Below are positions 27,735-36,547 of a stretch of 64,000 nucleotides of DNA, piece after piece. The stretch spans positions 2,651,001-2,715,000 of the forward strand of contig CP011265.1 in assembly GCA_000972765.1 (NCBI GenBank), given 5' to 3'. This stretch comes from Verrucomicrobia bacterium IMCC26134. GTDB lineage: Bacteria > Verrucomicrobiota > Verrucomicrobiia > Opitutales > Opitutaceae. Made by a program: the position numbers and the translations under genes. Below the pieces are notes generated by a model. That model had not been told where the DNA came from and did not search any database. It saw only the letters and a list, made by a program, of their open reading frames with translations. Within the stretch, counting starts at the first letter, position 1. Each line of letters begins with the position of its first letter.

Positions 27735-28813
27735 AAAGCCTCCGGGTTCATCCGCGCCACATCCTCCGCCCGCACAAAAGCCCCCGTCTGCGGCCCGTCC
27801 GCCCGCGTCTCCGCAAACAGCGGCCACACCCCAAAGCCCAGCGCCCTCGGTTTTGCTCCCGCCGATTCGCCCGCCGGCTCCGCCGCCCGCGCCTCCGCCC
27901 AGCCAAACGCCAGCCGCAGCGCCGCCTGCGCCCCCACCCGCGTCTCCAGCGCCGACCCGAAAACAACCTCCGCCCGCGCCTTCGCCAGCGCCGCCAACAC
28001 CGGCCCCGGCTCGCCCAGCAGCGCGGGTTTTAAGATCCACACGCCACGCCACTCCGCCGCCAGCCACCGCGCCACATCGCCCGCCCCGCCCAGCGATTCA
28101 TCCAGCGCGATCGGCGTCGGGTAATCCTCCGCCAACCCACGCAAAATATCGTCCATCTTCCGCACCGCGCTCGATCCGTGCGATGCTTCGGCGAAGCAGG
28201 GTTGCTCGACGTATTCCACCGGCCGCTCCGCCGCGCGCTCCATCCACCGCTCCGCCGTGCGCCGGTCCCAGGCCCCGTTGGCATCGAGCCGTAGTTTCGA
28301 GCCCTCCGGCAGCCGCCCGAGCAAATCATCCAGGATCGCCCACTCCTCCACCGCAGCCTCGACGCCGACCTTCCACTTAAAAACCCGAAACCCCTGCTCC
28401 AGCTTCGGCTCGACCGCCGCCAAGGCCGCCCGCCCCGCCGGCAACAGCCCCGCCACCGGCAAAAACTTCACCAGCGCCGCCCGCTCTCCGCCTTCCGCTC
28501 CGCCGCCCAGCGCCGCCGCCAAGCCCGCCCGCACGCACCCGCACGCCACCGGCACCCGCTCCAGCGCCTCGGCCAAATTCTCCACCCGTCCGTCGAGCGC
28601 CGCCAGCGCCGCCTCCGCCTCCTCCAGCGTCTCGCTCCCGAACCACGCGATCGGCGCCACTTCGCCCCAGCCCGCCGCCCCCGTTTCGCGCCCGTCCGCT
28701 TCGATCCGCACCACGCGGATCAAAACCCCCTCTCGCTCCGCCCAAGGCCCATGCGCCGTCCGCACCGTGTGCAAAAACGGCAGGCGATAACGGCGATGAT
28801 CGATCTTCCACAT
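27716..28813 (-). CDS. menC: o-Succinylbenzoate synthase
   Basis: A 365-residue enolase-superfamily enzyme that dehydrates SHCHC to o-succinylbenzoate in menaquinone synthesis. The catalytic residues are seen in order: the KxK motif in FKWKVG, metal ligands in LRLDANGAW, YVEQP and IALDESLGG, and the second Lys in WILKPALLG. After YVEQP there is an unusual segment (CFAEASHGSSAVRK) coded by DNA containing the palindrome TGCTTC-GGC-GAAGCA (28184-28198). It looks like an in-frame insertion of about ten residues. ATG 28813 starts MWKIDHRRY. The start of menE lies within its 3' end. Confidence 0.9.
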   Translation of the reverse strand: MWKIDHRRYRLPFLHTVRTAHGPWAEREGVLIRVVRIEADGRETGAAGWGEVAPIAWFGSETLEEAEAALAALDGRVENLAEALERVPVACGCVRAGLAAALGGGAEGGERAALVKFLPVAGLLPAGRAALAAVEPKLEQGFRVFKWKVGVEAAVEEWAILDDLLGRLPEGSKLRLDANGAWDRRTAERWMERAAERPVEYVEQPCFAEASHGSSAVRKMDDILRGLAEDYPTPIALDESLGGAGDVARWLAAEWRGVWILKPALLGEPGPVLAALAKARAEVVFGSALETRVGAQAALRLAFGWAEARAAEPAGESAGAKPRALGFGVWPLFAETRADGPQTGAFVRAEDVARMNPEALWNALS

Positions 28814-29003
28814 AAACTTCCCGCCAAAGGAGCCCGCCCCCCGCCGCAGGGTCAACCCTCCGCGTCCCGCCACCGCAGCCGGCCTCGTTCTCGCCCGCAG
28901 GTCATTTCCCGCCCAGACGCCCAAAAGAGAGGGGCCGCATTCACCCTTTCTCCGTGTTCACGGTCGGCTTGAGAGGCTACGCCAATGGCGCGTCCTCTGC
29001 CAC

Positions 29004-29321
29004 GTGGAATTTGTGCGCTTCCCTACCTTTGAGAGGACCGCAACCGGCCTCTTGTCGGAAGCGTATATTTTTGAATTGGAGATGCTACTCACCGTCCGTC
29101 CCGAAGCCGGCGACCTGATTCCCGGCGGACGCGGCCTGCGCAAACTCCGTAGCCCGGCAAAGGGACACGGCAAACGCGGCAGTGCTCGAGTCATCTACTA
29201 GCACGTCACGCAACAACACGTCATCCTGCTCATCGTCGCCTACGCCAAAAACGAACAGGAATACCTCGACCGCAAACAGCTCCAGATCCTCGCCACCCTC
29301 ATAAAATCTAAATCCTCATGA
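29004..29321 (+). pseudogene. RelE/HigB-type toxin interrupted by an in-frame amber codon
   Basis: From GTG 29004 the frame reads MEFVRFPTFERT ... GDLIPGGRGLRKLRSPAKG and then GKRGSARVIY, a typical RelE/HigB toxin core. TAG follows at 29199-29201. The same frame continues HVTQQHVILLIVAYAKNEQE and ends in TGA at 29319-29321, overlapping the antitoxin ATG by ATGA. Family members usually have Trp after the VIY region, so a TGG-to-TAG change is the simplest explanation. The full length would be 105 codons. With the stop, the conserved C-terminal strand (LLIVAYAKNEQ) is lost, so the toxin is probably inactive. Confidence 0.85.
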
Positions 29322-29608
29322 AAGACACCGATTTCCAAAACCTCCTCCAAGGCATCCGCGAAGCGGGTTCCTATCTACGCGGAAACAAAAAAGCCGCCGC
29401 CCGTGTCGATCACATCGACCCCGAATCCGTCGCCGCTATCCGCGCCAGGCTCCACCTTAGCCAAACGGAGTTTTCGACCGCGTTTGGCATCAGCCCCGCC
29501 ACCTTCCTCAACTGGGAACAAGGCCACCGCCAACCCACCGGTGCCGCCCGCGTCCTCCTCCTCGTCGCCGCCCAAAACCCCAAGGCGGTTCTGTATGCCG
29601 TGCGTTGA
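29318..29608 (+). CDS. XRE-family antitoxin (HigA/NadS-like)
   Basis: A 96-residue helix-turn-helix protein. The DNA-binding core is LSQTEFSTAFGISPATFLN with WEQGHRQPTG following, the XRE/HigA pattern. In type II systems of this arrangement the antitoxin follows the toxin, as here, neutralises it and represses the operon. The frame is intact while its toxin partner carries an amber codon, so the antitoxin may be under relaxed selection or may have been kept to protect against related toxins. Its ATG overlaps the toxin stop by four bases. Confidence 0.88.
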   Translation: MKDTDFQNLLQGIREAGSYLRGNKKAAARVDHIDPESVAAIRARLHLSQTEFSTAFGISPATFLNWEQGHRQPTGAARVLLLVAAQNPKAVLYAVR

Positions 29609-29824
29609 AATTAACAAATCTTGGAGCGCTCCACACACCAATCGCACATAATCTTTTTTCCAGGCACTTGCTACCTTTTTGCCTTGGCGACTTTGCGTTG
29701 GAAAAATCCATTTTAAAGGGACGTTGGTATAAGCGGCGCAGGCGATAAACCGCCGACGCCGCCCCCCCCCTCGAAAAACAAATTGCCCTCCCGCGCCCGC
29801 GCCTTAATTCGTTCACGGCAATCT

Positions 29825-31429
29825 ATGAACAAGGTTGCCTCGTCCTCCACCGCCTCCAGCCAAGTCCCGTCCGCCTGCGCCGCAGACCACGACTTTTACC
29901 AGCCCGCCGAGCGGTTTTTCCCGGCCAACCTGCCCGTCGCTCTCACCTTCGACGACGTCTCCCTCGCCACCCTCTACTCCGACATCCTCCCCAAGGACGC
30001 CGACACCTCCACCGCCCTCTCCGAGGCCCTCAACCTCTCCATCCCCGTCGTCTCCTCCGACATGGACACCGTCACCGAGGCCACCATGGCCAAAACCATG
30101 GCGCTCAACGGCGGCCTCGGCCTCATCCACTACAACATGCCGGCCAAGGACCAGGTGAAGGAGGTCGCCCGCGTCAAACGCCACATCCACGGTCTCATCC
30201 AGGACCCCATCACCGTCGCCCCCGATCTCCGCATCGGCGACATTCTCGAGCTCGTTGAGGTCAAAAAATACGGCTTCCGCACCTTCCCCGTGCTCGACGC
30301 CGCCGGCAAACTCATCGGCCTCCTCCCCGGCTCCGCCGTCCGCGAGCGCTACAAAACCCGCTCCGTCGCCGAGACCATGACCCCTCGCGCCGACCTCCTC
30401 ACCGTCAACGCCCGCGCCCTCAAACCCGACCCCATCAAGGCCGCCGACACCTTCTTCTCCGAACACGTGGGCATCCACAAAATGCTCGTCGTCGATGACC
30501 ACGACCAGCTCCGCGGCCTCGTCACGTTCTCCGACGTGGACCGTATCATGAACGACGCGAAATCCCGCCGCAAACCCGCCCGCGATTCTGATTTCCGCCT
30601 CGTCGTCGGCGCCGCCATCGCCCCCGTCCGCCTGCCCGACGGCACCCTCGACCGCGACCAGATCATCACCCACGTGGGCCACCTCGTGGACGAGGCCATC
30701 GACGCCGTCGCCATCTCCACCGCCCACGGCCACACCGCCGGCGTCGGCGACATGGTGCGCATGATCCGCGATGCCTTCCCCCACCTCACCATCATCGCCG
30801 GCAACGTCACTTCCGGCGCCGGCGTGGAGTTCCTCGCCGAGCGCGGCGCCAACGTCATCAAGATCGGCCAGGGCCCCGGCTCCATCTGCACCACCCGCAT
30901 CGTCGCCGGTGTCGGCATCCCCCAGCTCACCGCCCTCTACGTCGCCTCCCGCGCCGCCCAGGCCAAGGGCGTCAAAATCCTCGCCGACGGCGGCATCACC
31001 AAGTCGGGCGACATCGTCAAAGCCCTCACCCTCGCCGACGCCGTCATCCTCGGCGGCCTGCTCGCCGGCTGCCGCGAAGCCCCCGGCGAGATCATGGAGA
31101 TCAACGGCAAGATCTATAAACAATACCGCGGCATGGGCTCCCTCGCCGCCATGCAGGCCGGCAGCGCCGCCCGCTACGGCCACGACAAGACCGACAAGAC
31201 CCGCAAGCTCACCGCCGAGGGCATCGAGGCCCTCAAGGAAGTCTCCGGCAGCGCCGACGATGTGTTGGCCACCCTGGTCGGCGGCCTGCAAAGCGGCATG
31301 GGCTACCTCGGCGCCAAAGACCTCCCCACCCTGCGCGAAAAAGCCCGCTACATCCGCGTCAGCCCCGCCGGCCAGAAAGAAGCCGCTCCCCACGACGTCA
31401 TCGAGATCAAAGCCGGCACCAAGGGTTGA
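29825..31429 (+). CDS. guaB: Inosine-5'-monophosphate dehydrogenase
   Basis: A 534-residue IMPDH. It oxidises IMP to XMP, the rate-limiting step of guanine nucleotide synthesis. The N-terminal barrel segment is [18 protein letters not shown], and two CBS domains are inserted at about residues 110-245. The active-site Cys is in [15 protein letters not shown], and the flap region is [19 protein letters not shown]. At the NAD site the family's DTAHGH reads [11 protein letters not shown], with Ser in place of Asp. The GCRE segment of [13 protein letters not shown] is also atypical. ATG 29825 is the start. It is the first of two purine genes here; purA follows after a decayed cassette. Confidence 0.93.
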   Translation: MNKVASSSTASSQVPSACAADHDFYQPAERFFPANLPVALTFDDVSLATLYSDILPKDADTSTALSEALNLSIPVVSSDMDTVTEATMAKTMALNGGLGLIHYNMPAKDQVKEVARVKRHIHGLIQDPITVAPDLRIGDILELVEVKKYGFRTFPVLDAAGKLIGLLPGSAVRERYKTRSVAETMTPRADLLTVNARALKPDPIKAADTFFSEHVGIHKMLVVDDHDQLRGLVTFSDVDRIMNDAKSRRKPARDSDFRLVVGAAIAPVRLPDGTLDRDQIITHVGHLVDEAIDAVAISTAHGHTAGVGDMVRMIRDAFPHLTIIAGNVTSGAGVEFLAERGANVIKIGQGPGSICTTRIVAGVGIPQLTALYVASRAAQAKGVKILADGGITKSGDIVKALTLADAVILGGLLAGCREAPGEIMEINGKIYKQYRGMGSLAAMQAGSAARYGHDKTDKTRKLTAEGIEALKEVSGSADDVLATLVGGLQSGMGYLGAKDLPTLREKARYIRVSPAGQKEAAPHDVIEIKAGTKG

Positions 31430-31486
31430 GCGCCGCCGTGCAGAGTGCGGCACGCCTTTTCCCTGTTTCAAATCCACCTTCCCTCC

Positions 31487-31674
31487 ATGCGAAGCGTCGA
31501 AGGCGAAATGCTCATCATAGGAAAACCACCCGCCCTCACTTTATGGCAAACCTTCGTGCGTTTGCAAAAACGCGCCAGGCTCCTCTTCAAAGGCAAGGGA
31601 TTATCCCCCGGTGTCTATCGTTTAAAAGCCATGAGGAATTACGCGAATGGACCCTGAACAACCGGAAGGTTTAA
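31487..31674 (+). pseudogene. Small partner gene of a nucleotidyltransferase toxin, frameshifted
   Basis: From ATG 31487 the frame reads MRSVEGEMLIIGKPPALTLW then QTFVRLQKRARLLFKGKGLS and PGVYR. It then becomes nonsense and stops at 31655. Shifted by one base, the frame continues FKSHEELREWTLNNRKV and stops at 31674. The family's joined motif is GVYRFKSHEE, so a single T has been lost from a TTTT run at 31621-31623. This small gene precedes a nucleotidyltransferase gene, with 28 bases of overlap, in the usual layout of such pairs. A sequencing error in a homopolymer cannot be excluded for this one change. Confidence 0.65.
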
Positions 31675-32144
31675 GTCGTCCGCCTGACGACGACGATTTG
31701 GTGCCTCTGGCCCGCGAAATCAACCGCCTCGGCGTGCCCTACATGGTCATAGGCGGGTTTGCCATCAATCGACTCGGCTAGAATCGCGCCACCGAAGACA
31801 TCGACCTGCTCATCGCCCGTGACCTCGCGAATCAAAACCTCGTCAAACAGGCGCTCGAAATTCTGCCCAACCGTTTTATTCGCGAGCTTGGCGAGGAAGA
31901 GATCTCCCAGTGGATCGTCGTCCGCATCAGCGACGACATCCTCGTCGATCTCAGGACCGAGGCGTGTGGGTTGGGCTTCGAAGAAGCCCAGGCCGGCATC
32001 GAAACCATCCAAAGCGAACCTATTCCCTTTGCCGGCCAGAAACTTATACTGAAGCTAAAGCGCGGCGTCCGCGAAAAGGATCAACTGGACCGCAGCTTTG
32101 TCCAACACGTCATCGCCGAGCGGAAAAAGCGGCAAAATTCCTAA
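31647..32144 (+). pseudogene. Nucleotidyltransferase gene interrupted by an in-frame amber codon
   Basis: From ATG 31647 the frame reads MDPEQPEGLSRPPDDDDLVP, then LAREINRLGVPYMVIGGFAI and NRLG. TAG follows at 31779-31781. The same frame continues NRATEDIDLLIARDLANQNL and on to a TAA at 32142, with KLKRGVREKDQLD near the end. The family motif is GGFAINRLGYNRATEDIDLL, so TAG replaces Tyr. Reading through, the protein would have 165 codons and normal family architecture. The stop falls just before the catalytic TEDIDLL acidic motif, so the truncated product would be inactive. Its upstream partner is also broken. Confidence 0.82.
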
Positions 32145-32237
32145 GCGACGCTTTCCCAGTCCACGCGCTCGGTTTCCCGCGCGGTTCCGTCCTTGCCCCG
32201 CCGCCCCGTGGGGCTTTCTCATTCTCCCTTTGCCGCC

Positions 32238-33779
32238 ATGCCGCTCCTTCCTTTTACCAGCCGTCTCATCGCCGATGTCGGCATCTCCCTCGGTGACGAG
32301 GGCAAGGGTCGCCTCATCCCCGAGGTGGTGCATGAGCTCGCGGGCTCTACCCACCCCGTCACCGTCGTCTTGAAGGTCAACGGCGGCGCCAACTCCGGCC
32401 ACACCGCCGCCGGCATCAAACTCAACTTGCTCCCCTCCGGCGTGGTCGAAAAAGAGATCGCCACCCTCGCCATCGGCGCCGGCGTCGTCGCCGACCCGCG
32501 CAAGGCCTGGTGGGAAGCTCTCCCGCTCGAACGCAAGGGTTACAACGTGCTCGCCCGCCTCGTCATCGACGAGCGTTCCATGGTCTCGGATGTGTGCCAC
32601 CGCCTGCTCGACCTCGCCTGGGAAGACTACCGCGTGAACGTCCTCGCCGAGGAGCCGCGCGGCTCCACCGGTCGCGGCATCACCCCCGCCTACGCCGACG
32701 AGGTCGGCCAGTGGCAGATCACCTACGCCGACTTCCTCGGAACCCGCGAAGACTACGCCCGCAAACTCGCCCAGCGCGCCGACCGGGCCCTGCGCACCAT
32801 CCAGCACGTCTGCCAGGTCTCGCCCGACACCTTCGCCGGCTTTTTCGATAAACTCTCCGCCGCCGAACTCCGGGCCAACTCCGAGGCCCTCGAACTCGGC
32901 GTGTTCACCGCCGCCGAATTCGACTTCAACTGCTTCCGAGGCGACGCACCTTTCACCCTGAACCTCGAGGCCCTCACCGAGACCTACTGGCAGGCCGGCC
33001 GGCGCCTCGCCCAAAACATCGGCGAGGTCCGCGAACTCGTCCTGCGCGAGCTTCACGCCGGTCACACCATCATCGGCGAATTCGGCCAGGCCTACTGGCT
33101 CGACAAACGCCACGGCTACTCGCCCAACGTCACCGCCTCGCACACCTTCACCCCCGAGTTCTTCGAGAGCGCAGGCATCCCGGTGCAGACCATCCACACC
33201 TTCGGCGTCGCCAAGGCCTACGACACCAAGGTCGGCACCCACGTCTTCCTCACCCAGATGGACGACACCCACCCGCTCGCCATCCTGCTCAAGCGCCTCG
33301 AATTCGGCACCTCCACCGGCCGCCAACGCATGGTCGGCTGGTATGACGCCGTGGAAAAAGGCGACGCCCTCCGCTACGGCGGTTTCCAGGACGTGATGAT
33401 CAACAAACTCGACGCCCTCAGCCACCGCGCCGACTGGAACTCCGAACTGCTCATCGCCGTCGCCTACGAGGACGCCGACGGCAAGCGCTACCACCACGTC
33501 CCGCGCAACGACGCCATCCGCAAGACCCTCCGCCCCGTTTACGAAAAGTATGCCGGCTGGACCGAGGACATCTCCCACGTGCGCCACTTCGCCGATCTCC
33601 CCGCCAACGCGAAAAAATACGTCGGCGGCATGGTGCGCTCGATGCTCGCCGTCGCCTACCACGGCGACCGCTGGCCGCACGAGAGCCGCCTGCCGAATCT
33701 CCGTTACCTCGGCGTCGGCCCCGAGCCCTCCCAGATCATCAAGGATGTGCCCCCCACCTCCGAGCTGATCCGACTCTAA
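32238..33779 (+). CDS. purA: Adenylosuccinate synthetase
   Basis: A 513-residue enzyme, longer than the usual 430. It joins IMP and aspartate with GTP to form adenylosuccinate, the first step from IMP to AMP. The N-terminal motif [16 protein letters not shown] corresponds to the P-loop-like GDEGKG signature, and [14 protein letters not shown] corresponds to the family's GGNNAGHT region. Later segments [15 protein letters not shown] and [20 protein letters not shown] match the IMP-binding and product regions. The two motifs deviate from the usual ones by one or two residues, as does guaB nearby. ATG 32238 was chosen. Only a decayed toxin cassette separates it from guaB. Confidence 0.87.
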   Translation: MPLLPFTSRLIADVGISLGDEGKGRLIPEVVHELAGSTHPVTVVLKVNGGANSGHTAAGIKLNLLPSGVVEKEIATLAIGAGVVADPRKAWWEALPLERKGYNVLARLVIDERSMVSDVCHRLLDLAWEDYRVNVLAEEPRGSTGRGITPAYADEVGQWQITYADFLGTREDYARKLAQRADRALRTIQHVCQVSPDTFAGFFDKLSAAELRANSEALELGVFTAAEFDFNCFRGDAPFTLNLEALTETYWQAGRRLAQNIGEVRELVLRELHAGHTIIGEFGQAYWLDKRHGYSPNVTASHTFTPEFFESAGIPVQTIHTFGVAKAYDTKVGTHVFLTQMDDTHPLAILLKRLEFGTSTGRQRMVGWYDAVEKGDALRYGGFQDVMINKLDALSHRADWNSELLIAVAYEDADGKRYHHVPRNDAIRKTLRPVYEKYAGWTEDISHVRHFADLPANAKKYVGGMVRSMLAVAYHGDRWPHESRLPNLRYLGVGPEPSQIIKDVPPTSELIRL

Positions 33780-33811
33780 AAACCGCCCCCCCCCCCAAGC
33801 GCCCCCGAAAT

Positions 33812-34276
33812 ATGCCCGATCCGCACCCCACGACTTCGGCCTCCTCCCATCCGGTTCATCCGTTCGAAACCGTTCCGCTTCCCCTGCCCGCCATGAGCGA
33901 AGAGGTGCCATTGGCGCGTATTCGGGAGATCTGCGCCGCCTACGGTCTGCACACCCTCTGGGCCAAAATCGAACGCGACCCGCCGCCGCGACCCTTCAAG
34001 AGCGACGGCTGCACCGGCTGGGTGGACGAGTGGCGCGGCGTCAGCATCTACTCCGCCGGCTTTTTTCATGATCTGAAATACTGGTCCGGCTACCCCGGAG
34101 AAGAGGTCGAGCGTCTCATCGCCGACGCCGAGCTCATGATCGACGTCGCCCGACGGTTAAATGAAACCGCCATGGCCGAGACGATGTTTCACGGCGTGCG
34201 GGTCGGCGGTTCCGAGCACCTCAAAACCTCCTTCGCTTGGGGCTTCGGCCGCAAACCGGTCAATCCGAAGTCCTAA
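33812..34276 (+). CDS. Conserved protein of unknown function with a His-Asp motif
   Basis: A 154-residue protein. The first 27 residues are low-complexity and the gene may instead start at ATG 33893 (MSEEVPLARIREIC). The core reads FKSDGCTGWVDEWRGVSIYS, AGFFHDLKYWSGYPGEEVER, and LMIDVARRLNETAMAETMFH. The Cys and the HD pair in an otherwise ordered sequence recall metal-binding or phospholipase-like small domains, but I cannot assign a family. It is convergent with folC and their stops overlap (TAA at 34274-34276 on this strand, TAG at 34275-34273 on the other). Confidence 0.7.
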   Translation: MPDPHPTTSASSHPVHPFETVPLPLPAMSEEVPLARIREICAAYGLHTLWAKIERDPPPRPFKSDGCTGWVDEWRGVSIYSAGFFHDLKYWSGYPGEEVERLIADAELMIDVARRLNETAMAETMFHGVRVGGSEHLKTSFAWGFGRKPVNPKS

Positions 34277-35589
34277 AAATCCTGCAAGCGTCCCTCGCCC
34301 GCGCCGCGCCCGGGTTCGAGACGCGCCAGCACTTCGCCGAGCAGGTAGATCGAGCCCGTCACCACCAGCACGTCCTCCGGGCCGCCCGCCGTGCACACGC
34401 CGGGACCAGGGAAAAGCACCTCGACCGACGAGCGCGACAACGCGCCACCTCCCGCCGCGAACGCCGCCGGCACCAGCGCCTCCAAATCCTCGAACGTGCT
34501 CGCCCTCGCCTGTTGCGGGCGCACCAGATAAATCTCCCGCGCGTGCCGCGCCAGCGACGCCAGCAGCGGCCTCGCCCGCGCCGTGCCAAGCACGCCTGTG
34601 ATCGCCACCGGCCTGCGCCCCGTCTCGGCCACCAACCGCGCGAGAAGGCCGTCCAACACCCCCGCACCCTCGGGATTATGCGAGGCGTCGAGCACAAGCA
34701 GACGTCCGTCCGCCAGGCGCGTGCGTTGCCAGCGTCCTGGCCAGTTGACGTTGGCCAGACCCGCCGCGATGTGCGCTTCTGTAAGGCCAAACTTCGCAGC
34801 AACTGCGCGCGCGACGAGCGTCGCCGTGGCCGCGTTGTAGCTCTGGTATTCGCCCTCCAGCGCCGCACGAGGGTAGGCTGCCACGTCTTCGCCAAAAACC
34901 TCCCGCACGCTCGTCAGCGGCGCACCGCGCTCCGCCGCCACCGCCCGCACCACCGCCTCGGCCTCGGGCGGTAGTCGCCCCATCACCACCGGCACGCCGG
35001 GCTTGAGGATGCCGGCTTTTTCACACGCGATCTCGGCCAACGTGTGACCGAGCAGCTCGCAGTGATCCAGTCCGATGGACGTGATGACACTCACCTCCGG
35101 AACCACGATATTAGTCGCATCGAGCCGCCCGCCGAGCCCGACCTCGATCACCGCAGCGTCGCAACCGCGCCGGGCAAACTGCAAAAACGCCATCGCGGTC
35201 ATGAACTCGAAAAAACTCGGCCCCCAGTCCGGTTTCGCCGCCTCCAGCCGCTCCGCCAGCGGCATGAGTTCGCGGGTGTAGGCCATGATTTCCGCATCGG
35301 TGAGCGCGACGCCGTCCACCTGCACGCGTTCACCCAGCCGCACCAGATGGGGGGACGTGTAGAGCCCGGTGCGGTGCCCCGCCGCACGCAGGATCGCCGC
35401 CACCATGGCCGCCACCGAGCCTTTGCCGTTTGTGCCCGCGATATGGATCACCGACACCGCGCGCTCAGGGTTACTGAGCTCGGCAGCAAAGGAACGCATC
35501 CGGTCGATACCGAAGGACACGCCGCGCGCCTTGAGCGCGAACAAGTCCTCCTGCACCTGCGCGTAGTCGCGAGCGGCGTCGCCGTTCAA
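34273..35589 (-). CDS. folC: Bifunctional folylpolyglutamate synthase / dihydrofolate synthase
   Basis: A 438-residue Mur-ligase-superfamily enzyme that adds glutamate to dihydropteroate and folates. The P-loop is in HIAGTNGKGSVAAMV, and further family segments are GLYTSPHLVRLGERVQV, EVGLGGRLDATN and LDASHNPEGAGVLDGL. The start is TTG 35589, supported by AAGGAGA seven bases upstream; no ATG or GTG gives a better N-terminus. It is the last gene of the run starting at manC and follows accD by 44 bases, an accD-folC order also seen in other bacteria. Confidence 0.93.
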   Translation of the reverse strand: MNGDAARDYAQVQEDLFALKARGVSFGIDRMRSFAAELSNPERAVSVIHIAGTNGKGSVAAMVAAILRAAGHRTGLYTSPHLVRLGERVQVDGVALTDAEIMAYTRELMPLAERLEAAKPDWGPSFFEFMTAMAFLQFARRGCDAAVIEVGLGGRLDATNIVVPEVSVITSIGLDHCELLGHTLAEIACEKAGILKPGVPVVMGRLPPEAEAVVRAVAAERGAPLTSVREVFGEDVAAYPRAALEGEYQSYNAATATLVARAVAAKFGLTEAHIAAGLANVNWPGRWQRTRLADGRLLVLDASHNPEGAGVLDGLLARLVAETGRRPVAITGVLGTARARPLLASLARHAREIYLVRPQQARASTFEDLEALVPAAFAAGGGALSRSSVEVLFPGPGVCTAGGPEDVLVVTGSIYLLGEVLARLEPGRGAGEGRLQDF

Positions 35590-35596
35590 ATCGTGG

Positions 35597-35603
35597 TCTC
35601 CTT
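35597..35603 (-). promoter_or_regulatory. Shine-Dalgarno site that fixes the TTG start of folC
   Basis: The minus strand reads AAGGAGA, seven bases before TTG 35589. It supports the rare TTG start over alternatives. Confidence 0.7.
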
Positions 35604-35633
35604 GACGCTTCCGCCGGCGAGCGGCGGCAGGGT

Positions 35634-36491
35634 TCAGGCTGCCGGTGCCTTGTTAAGGTGAAGCGCGCAAAGAAGATTGCGTAGCGTGTCCCGCAGCTCG
35701 AGCCGGCTGACGATCATGTCGATCAAACCGTGCTTCTCCAAGAACTCCGCCGTCTGGAAGCCAGCGGGTAGCGTCTGCTTCACCGTGTCTTTGATGACGC
35801 GCGCGCCAGCGAAGCCGATCAATGCGCCCGGCTCGGCGATGTTCACATCGCCCAGCACCGCGAAGCTGGCCGTGACCCCGCCCATCGTCGGATGCGTGAG
35901 CACGGAGATGTAGGGGAGCTTCGCCTCGGCAAGACGGCCCAGCGCGGCACTGGTCTTGGCCATCTGCATAAGGGAAAAAATGCCTTCCTGCATACGGGCT
36001 CCGCCGGATGCCGAGAAGATGATGCAGGGGGTCTTCTGCTCGATCGCACGCTCGATGGCGCGGGTGATTTTCTCGCCCACGGCCGAACCCATCGCGCCGC
36101 CGCAGAAACGGAAGTCCATCACCGCGACCGATACCTTGATGCCATGAATCTCGCCCGTGCCGCAAATCACGGCCTCGGGCAGGCCGCTTTCCTTTTCATA
36201 TTTCTTGATGCGGTCCGGGTAGCGGGCGGAGTCCACGAACTTGAGCGGGTCGGCCGACTTGACCGAAGCGTCGAACTCCTTGAACGAGTCCTCGTCGAAC
36301 ATACTCGCGATGCGAGCGCGGGCGCCGATCGGGAAATGGTAGCCGGACTTCGGCACCACCATGTGGTTGGCGCGAAGCTCTTGATTGAAAATCACCTCAC
36401 CGGAAACCGGATCTTTGGTGTAAAGGCCCTTGGGGATGTCCTTCCTTTTAACTCCAACGGTCGAATACTTTGGTGTGCTGAATAGAGACAT
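35634..36491 (-). CDS. accD: Acetyl-CoA carboxylase carboxyltransferase subunit beta, zinc ribbon degenerate
   Basis: A 285-residue carboxyltransferase beta subunit. With AccA it moves CO2 from carboxybiotin to acetyl-CoA, the first step of fatty acid synthesis. Core motifs are intact: [52 protein letters not shown] and [11 protein letters not shown]. The N-terminus keeps the ribbon spacing ([20 protein letters not shown], then [10 protein letters not shown]), but all four expected zinc cysteines are replaced. In the family this ribbon binds zinc and mRNA/DNA. ATG 36491 ([11 protein letters not shown]) is the start; the upstream frame is not family-like. It sits between comF and folC. Confidence 0.93.
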   Translation of the reverse strand: MSLFSTPKYSTVGVKRKDIPKGLYTKDPVSGEVIFNQELRANHMVVPKSGYHFPIGARARIASMFDEDSFKEFDASVKSADPLKFVDSARYPDRIKKYEKESGLPEAVICGTGEIHGIKVSVAVMDFRFCGGAMGSAVGEKITRAIERAIEQKTPCIIFSASGGARMQEGIFSLMQMAKTSAALGRLAEAKLPYISVLTHPTMGGVTASFAVLGDVNIAEPGALIGFAGARVIKDTVKQTLPAGFQTAEFLEKHGLIDMIVSRLELRDTLRNLLCALHLNKAPAA

Positions 36492-36547
36492 GGCGCGAAA
36501 AGAGATTGGATTGGAACGAATTACGAGCGGACGAGAAACCGGGTTGA

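Noticed and set aside
29813..31477. A 554-codon open frame antisense to guaB (minus strand).
   Set aside because: It mirrors the strong GC3 codon bias of guaB, is Gly/Ala/Asp/Val repetitive, and has no family character.
29199..31781. Possible reassignment or suppression of TAG, as two toxin frames carry in-frame TAG.
   Set aside because: TAG is used as the normal stop of terC and folC here, and the affected genes show other decay (a frameshift next to one of them). Pseudogenes are simpler.
32055..33911. A 618-codon open frame antisense to purA, longer than purA itself.
   Set aside because: Low-complexity Gly/Val/Glu sequence typical of antisense to GC-rich genes; purA carries clear motifs.
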